DNA from: a bacterium 42_11
Lineage (GTDB): Bacteria; Synergistota; GBS-1
Length of the DNA: 11,454 nt
Reading direction: 5' to 3'
Assembly: GCA_001508835.1 (NCBI GenBank)
Contig: LGFB01000020.1
Location: 1-11,454 of the forward strand
Under the pieces are notes generated by a model. The model saw only the letters and a list, made by a program, of their open reading frames with translations, made no database searches and was not told the origin of the DNA. Positions 1 through 6,488 of the stretch are shown here, piece after piece (position 1 is the stretch's first letter; each line of letters begins with the position of its first letter). Made by a program: the position numbers and the translations under genes.

Positions 1-1347
1 ATCGAGTATGGTTCGAGTAACCGTGATTGCCGTAAACATGCTTACTATTACGCCGAGACTTAACGTAACAGCAAAACCCTTTATAGGCCCACTACCAAGG
101 TAAAACAAAACAACGGCAGCTATAAGGGTTGTGACATTAGCATCGAAAATCGTCCTGAAGGCTTTCCTAAAACCAGCATCTATAGCAGCTCTTAATGTCT
201 TCCCTTCTCTCAACTCCTCCTTTATCCTCTCGAAGATTAGTATGTTACCATCAACAGCCATGCCTACGTTTAACACGATACCAGCTATCCCAGGAAGCGT
301 TAATGTAGCTCCAAGCCCAGCAAGGGCTGCAAATACAAGAAGAACGTTTACAAAAAGAGCTAAATCCGCAATCAAACCAAGCAAACCATAATAGAGAAGC
401 ATGAAAACAAAAACCAAAGCAGCACCAAATAAACCAGCTTTTATTCCTCTTCTTATAGAGTCTTGTCCTAAGGCAGGGCCTATAGACCTGTTTTCAACTA
501 TCTCAACTTTAACAGGCAGAGCACCTGCTCTCAAAAGTATTGCAAGTCTCTGCGCCTCATCAAGGGTAAATCTACCTGTTATTTGAGCCTTTCCACCGGG
601 AATAGCTTCCTGAACAACAGGAGCAGAAATAACATTTCCATCAAGAACTATGGCGAGCTGATGCCCTATATTTTTTCTGGTCGCCTCTTCAAAAATTTTA
701 GCTCCTTCGCTGTTAAACTCCAGACTGACAGCAGGAGCCCCAAATCTATCAAAACTGGTTCTTGCATCAAGGAGATAACCACCGGTAAGCCATGTTTTCC
801 CAAGAAGATAAACCCTACCGGTATCTCTTTCAAAATTCACGGTAAGTCCCTCTTTTTTAGCTCTCTCCTCAAACTCCTTTAAAGTTTCATTATATGTTTT
901 TAATGCCTCTTCGTATCTCGCTAAAGCGGCCCTGTACTCTTCCTCTGTAGCATAATTATTCCTCTCGGGTTTCACAGGTTTCTGAGGTCCTACATCTACG
1001 ACCTCTCTAAACTCGAGCAAAGCGGTTTTACCAAGAAGCTCCATTGCTGCCTGAGGGTCTTTAACTCCGGGTAGCTGAACCAATATCCTGTCATAACCAG
1101 CCCTTTGAATAAGAGGCTCAGCAACACCGAATTGATCAACCCTATTTCTTAATATCTCTAAAACCCTTGAAACCGAATCCTCCGTAACGGGCGCATTGGG
1201 TGTCGAAACGCACTGCAAAATGATATGAGAGCCGCCTTTAAGGTCCAGTCCAAGGTTTATTTTGCCCTGGATTGGAAAAACATAAACAAAAGCTGCTACA
1301 ATTATACTGGCTATTAAAGCCAGCTTTATGAGGTCTCCCCGCTTCAA
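1..1347 (-). CDS. secD: Protein translocase subunit SecD (C-terminus cut by window edge)
   Basis: SecD works with SecF in the inner membrane, using the proton-motive force to help SecYEG/SecA export proteins. The frame is open for 449 codons to the left edge. A first membrane segment lies at about residues 8-25, followed by the family motif LGLDLKGG (32-39). A periplasmic P1-type domain follows, ending near residue 290. Five further membrane segments lie at about 301-444. The signature GMAVDGN (362-368) carries the conserved membrane Asp (D366), followed by IFERIKEE. The last visible residues lie just after the sixth membrane segment, so only a short tail is missing. The start is TTG at 1345-1347, 7 bases after GGAGGT; an in-frame GTG at 1354-1356 overlaps that site and is less likely. 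The ribosome binding site abuts the upstream HD gene's stop, suggesting coupling. A charged helical insertion occurs at about residues 125-182. secF is expected next but is outside the window. Confidence 0.96.
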   Translation of the reverse strand, partial: MKRGDLIKLALIASIIVAAFVYVFPIQGKINLGLDLKGGSHIILQCVSTPNAPVTEDSVSRVLEILRNRVDQFGVAEPLIQRAGYDRILVQLPGVKDPQAAMELLGKTALLEFREVVDVGPQKPVKPERNNYATEEEYRAALARYEEALKTYNETLKEFEERAKKEGLTVNFERDTGRVYLLGKTWLTGGYLLDARTSFDRFGAPAVSLEFNSEGAKIFEEATRKNIGHQLAIVLDGNVISAPVVQEAIPGGKAQITGRFTLDEAQRLAILLRAGALPVKVEIVENRSIGPALGQDSIRRGIKAGLFGAALVFVFMLLYYGLLGLIADLALFVNVLLVFAALAGLGATLTLPGIAGIVLNVGMAVDGNILIFERIKEELREGKTLRAAIDAGFRKAFRTIFDANVTTLIAAVVLFYLGSGPIKGFAVTLSLGVIVSMFTAITVTRTILD

Positions 1348-1360
1348 CTTAAACACCTCC

Positions 1361-2029
1361 TCAAAGAAGCTTTACACTGTTTATTACAAGACCAAACTCG
1401 CAGCCCAATATATGGGCAGCTTTGCGAGATATTAACATCCGACTTAAAAATATCTCAAAATATTCCATAACCTGAGAAATCTCCGTATCTATCTCGATTT
1501 CAAGGGTAATCCTCTTATGATTTTTATCCACGTTAAGAAAAGACCTCCGCACAGCGTAATTAACCCTATCGTGGATATCAAAACTTATTATATCAGGATT
1601 TCTGACACGACTGTAATGGACATCTGACTTGTCAGCCAGTATTAGCGCAGCGGTAATAGGATCCACGGGTATGCCCTTCTCTTCCTCATGATTACTTATA
1701 GCAACCACAACCTTTCCAATTTCAGCGGGATCCATGCTCATCTCTTCAAGGAGTCTAAAGGCTATCAAGCCTCCAGCTGGGCCGTGCATTTCCCTTCCAC
1801 ATATATTGCCTACATCGTGGAGATACCCTGATATGGCAGCAAGCTCTGCTAATCTCTCCTCATACCCAAGCTTCAGTAATATATTTCTTGCAACCTTAGC
1901 AACGAAATTTGCGTGTCTGAAACCGTGCTCCGTATAGCCCAAAGCAGCCAAAAAATCATCTGCTGCCTGGATGTAAGCTCTGACCTTTGGGTTTTTCTCT
2001 AACTTAGAAACATCCACAACCTCCAACAT
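1361..2029 (-). CDS. HD-domain protein, putative phosphohydrolase
   Basis: This is a 222-residue soluble protein of the metal-dependent HD superfamily; its substrate is unknown. Numbered from the chosen start, candidate metal ligands are H39, the H71-D72 pair in YLHDVGN, H82 in MHGPAGG, H114 in NHEE and D133 in LADKSDVHYSR. The extra histidines between the HD pair and the final Asp suggest a two-metal site, as in HDIG and HD-GYP relatives, but no GYP motif is present. The last 70 or so residues are strand-rich and I do not recognise them. The start is ATG at 2027-2029, preceded by AGAGGGTGA. A TTG seven codons upstream (2048-2050) would overlap the ATPase gene and has no ribosome binding site. 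The gene begins 4 bases after the ATPase stop, and its own stop abuts the secD ribosome binding site, so it is in the yajC-secD transcript. It could be a nucleotide or cyclic-nucleotide phosphohydrolase; the sequence does not decide this. Confidence 0.88.
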   Translation of the reverse strand: MLEVVDVSKLEKNPKVRAYIQAADDFLAALGYTEHGFRHANFVAKVARNILLKLGYEERLAELAAISGYLHDVGNICGREMHGPAGGLIAFRLLEEMSMDPAEIGKVVVAISNHEEEKGIPVDPITAALILADKSDVHYSRVRNPDIISFDIHDRVNYAVRRSFLNVDKNHKRITLEIEIDTEISQVMEYFEIFLSRMLISRKAAHILGCEFGLVINSVKLL

Positions 2030-2033
2030 AAAA

Positions 2034-3758
2034 TCACCCTCTTTGAACAATTTTCAAGCTCCTTAGTCTGTTTAAAGCACCAGCAATTTCATAAGAGCGA
2101 GGCATAGCGTAATCACCGGGACTACCGTTCTTAAAAGGAGAAATCACCTCAAGCCCATGCATATTTATATCCCTCATCACAAGGTCAATCACCTCTTTTA
2201 AGCTCCTCTTACCATCTATGTAACCCTTTTCGAGAGAGTATAATATAATATCTCCGATAGCCCTCGTTTGCCCCTCATCAACAAGCTGCTCAAGAAATGA
2301 AAGGTCTATAAAAGATTTGCCAAACTCTATAATTCTTAAACCTTTAGCCTTCACCCTCACCTTTCCACCCTTCTTTGGGTTTATACTCGATGGAAGTGGA
2401 ACCCTACAGGTTATCTTTCCGAAAGAATCTCCTCCCTCAATTTTACGCCCCGTTTTTATCTCAGAAGCTATTCTCTTGGCATCTACAGTAACATCCACCG
2501 GCTTATACTCATCCATCATTATTACATAATCCGCCACATCGAAGTAATCTCCACTTCCGCCTAAAACTATCACGCTCGAAACGCCATACTCCTTATACAG
2601 AGCTCTAACCTTATCTATGAAAGGAGTGATGGGCTCCTTATTCTTCGATACCAGAGCCTGCATCCTAGCATCTCTTATCATGAAATTAGTTGCTGAAGTA
2701 TCTTCATCGATAAGCAAAGCTCTTGCTCCCATTTCAAGAGCCTCCATTATATTGGCTGCTTGGGAGGTGCTACCACTGGCTTCCTCAGTAGAAAAGGTTT
2801 TTGTATCTTTGCCCATAGGTAGATTAGAAATGAATGGAGAGATATCAACCTTCTCCACGCTTCTGCCATCTTCAGCCCTTATCTTTACCATATCCTTAAT
2901 AGAAACAACATATTCCCTTCCATCATTCGGGATATGAGGATAAACACACTTTTCTAAAGCTCTAAGTAAAGTACTTTTACCGTGATATCCTCCACCTACT
3001 ATCAAGCTAATACCCCTTTTTATACCCATGCCGCGAATTTTTCCTCGATTTGGGGTTTCAACCTCCACTTCAAGAGAAGGAGGAGAAATAAAGGGAATTG
3101 CTTTTTCCCTTGACATTGGCTTATCGCTTATACCACTTTCACGTGGCAGTATAGAATTGTTAGCTATAAATGCTATAAGACCCAGCTCATCTAAGGAATC
3201 TCTTATTGCCTCCTGATCCTCAACAGTATCGACATGAAGTTTAAGCTCTCCGTAGTCATGAGAAGAAAATAAAAGGGTAGTTTGCACAATCGAAGGAAGG
3301 TCCTCAAAGAAAATTTCTATGGCCTCCTTCCCTAAAATCCTCCTACCTATAGCTGGAAGCCCTATAGCAAATCTGGCCTCAACAAACTCATTACATACTA
3401 ACATAGAAGTCCTTTCTAAAACCTCTTGCCCCGGAGCATCCATATATATCAATCCACTTTTTCCGGAACCTCTTCTTTCGCTAACTGACTTAGAAGCTCT
3501 AAAAAACTTTCTTGTCAAGAAATCCTCAAGAGCTATCTTCCTAACTTTGGTTGAAAAAAGATGGTCTGGAAAAGAAGCTACTTTTTGGGGAACCCTTATC
3601 CTACATCGAGACGGAGGAGCGAAAGGGTCAGATTGAACATGATCCACAAAAAGAGTAAAGTAAGGGAATCTATAGCTCCCCCTAATCCTCGAGTAAGCTT
3701 TATACCCTTTTCCATCTATTTCGCTTAAGACCCTATACAGCTCCTCCTTAGGCTTCAA
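2034..3758 (-). CDS. ABC-class P-loop ATPase of unknown function (COG3044/PF09818-like)
   Basis: The protein has 574 residues and resembles the family called predicted ATPase of the ABC class, whose biological role is not established. No membrane segment or signal peptide is apparent, so it is probably cytoplasmic. The central ATPase core has a Walker A loop GGGYHGKST (255-263), a serine-rich signature-like stretch ASGSTSQA (327-334) and a Walker B LLIDED (348-353), followed at once by TSATNFMIRD. A GGSGDYF segment (400-406) follows, then a VADYVIMMDEY strand. The N-terminal third also contains RGSGKSG (96-102) and APGQEVLERT, a second phosphate-loop-like stretch that I recall as conserved in this family. 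The start is TTG at 3756-3758, 10 bases after AGGA, which overlaps the yajC stop. The gap to yajC is 6 bases. It lies between yajC and the HD gene, so it is expressed with Sec accessory genes. ATPase assignment is firm; any role in secretion is inference from position only. Confidence 0.9.
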   Translation of the reverse strand: MKPKEELYRVLSEIDGKGYKAYSRIRGSYRFPYFTLFVDHVQSDPFAPPSRCRIRVPQKVASFPDHLFSTKVRKIALEDFLTRKFFRASKSVSERRGSGKSGLIYMDAPGQEVLERTSMLVCNEFVEARFAIGLPAIGRRILGKEAIEIFFEDLPSIVQTTLLFSSHDYGELKLHVDTVEDQEAIRDSLDELGLIAFIANNSILPRESGISDKPMSREKAIPFISPPSLEVEVETPNRGKIRGMGIKRGISLIVGGGYHGKSTLLRALEKCVYPHIPNDGREYVVSIKDMVKIRAEDGRSVEKVDISPFISNLPMGKDTKTFSTEEASGSTSQAANIMEALEMGARALLIDEDTSATNFMIRDARMQALVSKNKEPITPFIDKVRALYKEYGVSSVIVLGGSGDYFDVADYVIMMDEYKPVDVTVDAKRIASEIKTGRKIEGGDSFGKITCRVPLPSSINPKKGGKVRVKAKGLRIIEFGKSFIDLSFLEQLVDEGQTRAIGDIILYSLEKGYIDGKRSLKEVIDLVMRDINMHGLEVISPFKNGSPGDYAMPRSYEIAGALNRLRSLKIVQRG

Positions 3759-3764
3759 GGTAGT

Positions 3765-4088
3765 CTATTCCTTTTCCTCTTTAGAATTATTTGCCTCTTC
3801 TCCTGCCTCTCTTTTCGCAGCTATTGCGCTTTTAGTTACACGAACCTTAACAGGTTTATCATCTTCCAACCTATCGATTTCGATTATGAAACTATCATCT
3901 TTTATCTCACGCACGATGCCATAAATACCACCCACAGTAACAACCCTATCTCCCCTCCGCAGGCTTTCTATCATTTTCCTGTGCCTCTCTCTCTGCTTCC
4001 TCTGAGGCCAGATCAAAAGAAAATAAAATACCACAAATATTAAGATTAGAGGAAGCAATCCTCCTAACAAACTAGGTTGCTGTTGCAT
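3765..4088 (-). CDS. yajC: Preprotein translocase subunit YajC
   Basis: YajC is a small single-span inner-membrane protein that associates with SecDF and the Sec holotranslocon. The 107-residue product has a short N-terminus, one hydrophobic span (about residues 8-26) ending in the typical YFLLIWPQRKQ boundary, then a basic cytoplasmic helix. The conserved segment LRRGDRVVTVGGIYGIV follows, as expected for the family, and then a strand-rich domain. The tail is highly charged and Glu/Lys-rich (ANNSKEEKE). The start is ATG at 4086-4088, 8 bases after GGAGG. A TTG two codons upstream is too close to that site. It is the first gene after a 52-base gap that contains a candidate promoter, so it may lead the yajC-ATPase-HD-secD unit. 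In many bacteria yajC lies directly before secD; here two genes intervene. Confidence 0.96.
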   Translation of the reverse strand: MQQQPSLLGGLLPLILIFVVFYFLLIWPQRKQRERHRKMIESLRRGDRVVTVGGIYGIVREIKDDSFIIEIDRLEDDKPVKVRVTKSAIAAKREAGEEANNSKEEKE

Positions 4089-4117
4089 CAGCAAAACCTC
4101 CTTTTCTCAAAAATTTA

Positions 4118-4153
4118 CGACTTTATTCTAACACAGCCACTTATTGACAACAA
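4118..4153 (-). promoter_or_regulatory. Candidate promoter upstream of yajC
   Basis: On the minus strand the gap between the HIT gene and yajC has TAGAAT (4125-4130) preceded by TGT, giving an extended -10 element. TTGTTG (4148-4153) lies 17 bases upstream as a weak -35 and falls in the last codons of the HIT gene. Transcription would begin near 4118, leaving a leader of about 30 bases that carries the yajC ribosome binding site. The -35 matches the consensus only in its first three bases, so this is a plausible but unproven site. Confidence 0.4.
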
Positions 4154-4629
4154 GATGAGAGGGCTTCTTTTAAAGCATGGTAGGTCTCCTTGACCGCTTG
4201 CGGAACCACCTTTATATCAGCAATCACAGGCATAAAATTCGTATCTCCGTTCCACCTCGGTACTATATGAAGATGAATGTGGTCTTCCACACCAGCACCT
4301 GCTACCCTACCAAAATTAAAGCCAAGGTTAAAACCATCTGGTTTCATAACCCTTTTAAGCAAAGAAACCATGTTCTGGGCTAATATCATCAGCTCCAAGA
4401 GCTCTTCTTGAGACAAGCTCTCCAGCTCTCCCACATGTCTATAGGGAGCTACCATCAAATGCCCTGGGTTATATGGATAATTATTCATTATTACAAAGCA
4501 GTTTTTCCCCCTACAGAGTATTAAATTATCCTCGTCTTTATTCTGTTTAGGAAGATCACACAAAAAGCATCCTTCACCCTTAGGAGCACGTATGTATTCT
4601 ATTCGCCATGGTGCAAAGATAAATTTCAT
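4141..4629 (-). CDS. HIT-family nucleotide hydrolase or phosphorylase (Ap4A-type)
   Basis: This is a 162-residue histidine-triad protein. Members bind nucleotides and cleave them through a nucleotidyl-histidine intermediate; typical substrates are Ap4A, AMP-lysine or AMP-amidates. The triad motif is HIHLHIVPRW, with H117, H119 and H121; H119 is the expected nucleophile. Upstream are NNYPYNPGHLMVAP (about 49-62) and the RHVGEL segment with H65. C21 and C24 form a CxxC pair that, with H65 and a triad histidine, could hold a structural zinc as in related HIT hydrolases. The N-terminal APWRIEYI and the overall length fit the COG0537 Ap4A hydrolase/phosphorylase group better than the shorter HINT proteins. 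The start ATG overlaps the amidohydrolase stop by four bases (ATGA), with AGGAGAGG just upstream, so the two are translationally coupled. The exact substrate cannot be read from sequence. Confidence 0.93.
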   Translation of the reverse strand: MKFIFAPWRIEYIRAPKGEGCFLCDLPKQNKDEDNLILCRGKNCFVIMNNYPYNPGHLMVAPYRHVGELESLSQEELLELMILAQNMVSLLKRVMKPDGFNLGFNFGRVAGAGVEDHIHLHIVPRWNGDTNFMPVIADIKVVPQAVKETYHALKEALSSCCQ

Positions 4630-5819
4630 GAGCTACCTCTCCTTAAAAATTCATAAGCTATGTTAACCAAAAGTTCTACACCCCTCGGTAAGGCGTCGTC
4701 ATCCACATTAAAATTAGGATTGTGATGAGGTTTATCTGTTCCCTTTTCCTTATTCCCCGTACCGAGCAAGAAGAAAGTTCCTGGGACTTTTTCTAAATAA
4801 AGCGAGAAATCCTCACCGCCCATATTTAAATCTGCTTCAACAACGTTGTTTTCTCCATAAAGCTCTTTAGCTATATTAGAAGCAAACTCAGTAAACTTAG
4901 AATCGTTAATCAAGGCAGGAGTAGAATAGTAATCCACAAACTTTACAGAACCTCTCATAGCTTTGGCTACATTAGTCGCTATCTCCTCTACTCTTGAAAC
5001 AACCCTTTCCCTTGTCTGAGGAGAAAAGGTCCTTATAGTTCCAACCAACTTCACTTCCTCAGGGATTATATTAAAAGCGGTACCGCCTTCTATCTTACAG
5101 ATAGAAACAACCGCTGGTTCTATTGGATCAACTTCCCTTGAAACAATGGTCTGAAGTGCAAGAATTATATTGGAAGCGATAACGATAGGATCGACGGCAA
5201 ACTGAGGAGCAGCTCCATGGCCACCTTTACCTCTCACATACAGCTCTATCATATCAACAGCTGCGAAAAAAGGCCCCTTCCTAAAACCAACCACTCCTGA
5301 GGGATAATAAGCCCAAACATGAAGTCCCGCGATAGCATCTACACCATCCAAGCCCCCCGCCTTTATTATCTCCTTAGCTCCCGCTGCGTTTTCCTCCGCA
5401 GGCTGAAAAATGAGCCTCACGCTACCCGGAAGCTCCTCCTTAATCTGAGACAAAACCTTAGCAGTAGCTAAAAGAACCGCTGTATGAGCATCATGCCCAC
5501 AAGCATGCATAACCCCCTCATTCTTGGAACGATAGGGAAGAGATTCATTCTCTTCCGCCATTCTCAAAGCATCTATATCTGCCCTTAAGGCTATCATTGG
5601 CTTTTCAGATTTCCCCCTTATAGTAGCGATGACACCAGCTTCCTTGCCACCGCATCCAACTCTTATATCGTCAACTCCGTATTCCTTCAGCTTGTTGGCT
5701 ATAAACTTTGTAGTCTCATATTCCTCAAAAGAGGGCTCAGGATGGGCGTGAAAATGATGCCTCATCTCAACAAGCTCGTTCTTTACTTTTTCCACTAATT
5801 CTCTGATTCGATCCCGCAT
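4626..5819 (-). CDS. M20D-family amidohydrolase (N-acyl amino acid / hippurate hydrolase type)
   Basis: This 397-residue cytoplasmic metallohydrolase probably cleaves an N-acyl (acetyl, benzoyl or similar) group from an amino acid or small peptide. Residues expected to bind the two metals are all visible, numbered from the chosen ATG: C107 and H109 in HACGHDAHTA, E142/E143 in QPAEENAAGA, H167 in AGLHVW, and H365/H366 in PHHNPNF. ALRADIDAL, GKGGHGAAP (start of the lid/dimerisation domain) and NMGGEDFS are also typical. Length is normal for the family. The start chosen is ATG at 5817-5819, after GGAGGAGG. An in-frame GTG three codons upstream lies inside that ribosome binding site. It follows the cyclodeaminase after 48 bases that hold a candidate promoter, and overlaps the HIT gene by four bases. 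It could supply free amino acids for fermentation, which would suit the neighbouring histidine pathway, but its substrate is unknown. Confidence 0.94.
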   Translation of the reverse strand: MRDRIRELVEKVKNELVEMRHHFHAHPEPSFEEYETTKFIANKLKEYGVDDIRVGCGGKEAGVIATIRGKSEKPMIALRADIDALRMAEENESLPYRSKNEGVMHACGHDAHTAVLLATAKVLSQIKEELPGSVRLIFQPAEENAAGAKEIIKAGGLDGVDAIAGLHVWAYYPSGVVGFRKGPFFAAVDMIELYVRGKGGHGAAPQFAVDPIVIASNIILALQTIVSREVDPIEPAVVSICKIEGGTAFNIIPEEVKLVGTIRTFSPQTRERVVSRVEEIATNVAKAMRGSVKFVDYYSTPALINDSKFTEFASNIAKELYGENNVVEADLNMGGEDFSLYLEKVPGTFFLLGTGNKEKGTDKPHHNPNFNVDDDALPRGVELLVNIAYEFLRRGSS

Positions 5820-5844
5820 AAAGTACACCTCCTCCTCGCATTTT

Positions 5845-5880
5845 AATAAAGATTATAACACACGAAATTATTTTTTAAGT
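5845..5880 (-). promoter_or_regulatory. Candidate extended -10 promoter before the amidohydrolase gene
   Basis: In the 48-base gap after the cyclodeaminase, the minus strand carries a perfect TATAAT (5852-5857) preceded by TGT, forming an extended -10 element. The region at -35 (about 5875-5880, ACTTAA) is a poor match, which extended -10 promoters tolerate. Transcription would start near 5845, about 25 bases before the ATG. No terminator-like hairpin was seen in this gap, so read-through from the histidine genes is also likely. Confidence 0.5.
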
Positions 5881-6488
5881 TTACTTTCAACTGCTCTCTT
5901 TATCTCTTCGTACAAAGCTTTCCCAGAACCGAGAAAACCATTAGCTTTATCTATGGAAGTTTTTACAAATTCGTCATCCTTAATAGACAAACAATTTATG
6001 AGTACATTAAAATAGGCGGATTCCATTGCCGCATAGGCCGATACCGCAGAGACAGCAACATCACTTATAGCGTTTTTGTTCCCCTTATCGAGAAGCTCCT
6101 TAGAGAGATTTAAAACCTTGAAAGAAAGCTCCATAACCGAGAGGGGAAGTAAAGTCGCCCTCTTTAAGGCATCTTCAAGTCCTTTCTCCCTCTCTTCGCT
6201 TCCCTTGGGAAGCTTAAGAGCATCCATAAAGGAATTGAAGGCCTCAGTATCTTCGTCAACCTTTTGAAGAAGAAGCTCTCTCAGTTCTTCAGACAAATTT
6301 AGAAGTTTCCTTACATCCTGCTCAAAATCTTCATATCCCTTCTTCCCCAAGGTTAGGTTAGAAACCATCGAAATTAACGACGCACCTAAAGCCCCCATTA
6401 ATGCCGCAACACTTCCTCCGCCAGGAGCAGGAGAGGAAGAGGAAAGCTCCCTTAAAAAGGCCTCAATAGTAAGGTCCTTGAGCTTCAT
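5868..6488 (-). CDS. Formiminotetrahydrofolate cyclodeaminase (FTCD_C family, stand-alone)
   Basis: This 206-residue helical protein matches the C-terminal domain of animal FTCD and the bacterial FchA-type proteins. It is expected to convert 5-formimino-THF to 5,10-methenyl-THF plus ammonia. Diagnostic segments are SSPAPGGGSVAAL (about 18-30, the glycine-rich folate-site loop), VDEDTEAF (about 77-84) and NAISDVAVSA (139-148), then AAMESAYFNVLIN. Length is right for a stand-alone domain. The start chosen is ATG at 6486-6488. A TTG two codons upstream sits only three bases from the G-rich ribosome binding site. The gene overlaps the end of hutI by 26 bases in a different frame, so the two are cotranscribed and probably coupled. 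The hut context favours cyclodeaminase over a pure methenyl-THF cyclohydrolase (FchA), which belongs to the same family. Confidence 0.92.
   Translation of the reverse strand: MKLKDLTIEAFLRELSSSSPAPGGGSVAALMGALGASLISMVSNLTLGKKGYEDFEQDVRKLLNLSEELRELLLQKVDEDTEAFNSFMDALKLPKGSEEREKGLEDALKRATLLPLSVMELSFKVLNLSKELLDKGNKNAISDVAVSAVSAYAAMESAYFNVLINCLSIKDDEFVKTSIDKANGFLGSGKALYEEIKRAVESKLKK

Noticed and set aside
131..882. Three plus-strand open frames (131-391, 401-586, 583-882)
   Set aside because: They lie antisense to secD, which has clear family motifs through the same region. Their predicted products are low-complexity Ser/Pro/Lys-rich and lack recognisable domains or good ribosome binding sites.
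1734..3636. Plus-strand open frames opposite the HD and ATPase genes
   Set aside because: They are antisense frames of well-supported minus-strand genes, with no domain or ribosome binding site evidence.
4177..4383. Plus-strand 68-codon frame opposite the HIT gene
   Set aside because: It is antisense to the region containing the histidine triad, and its product is not recognisable.
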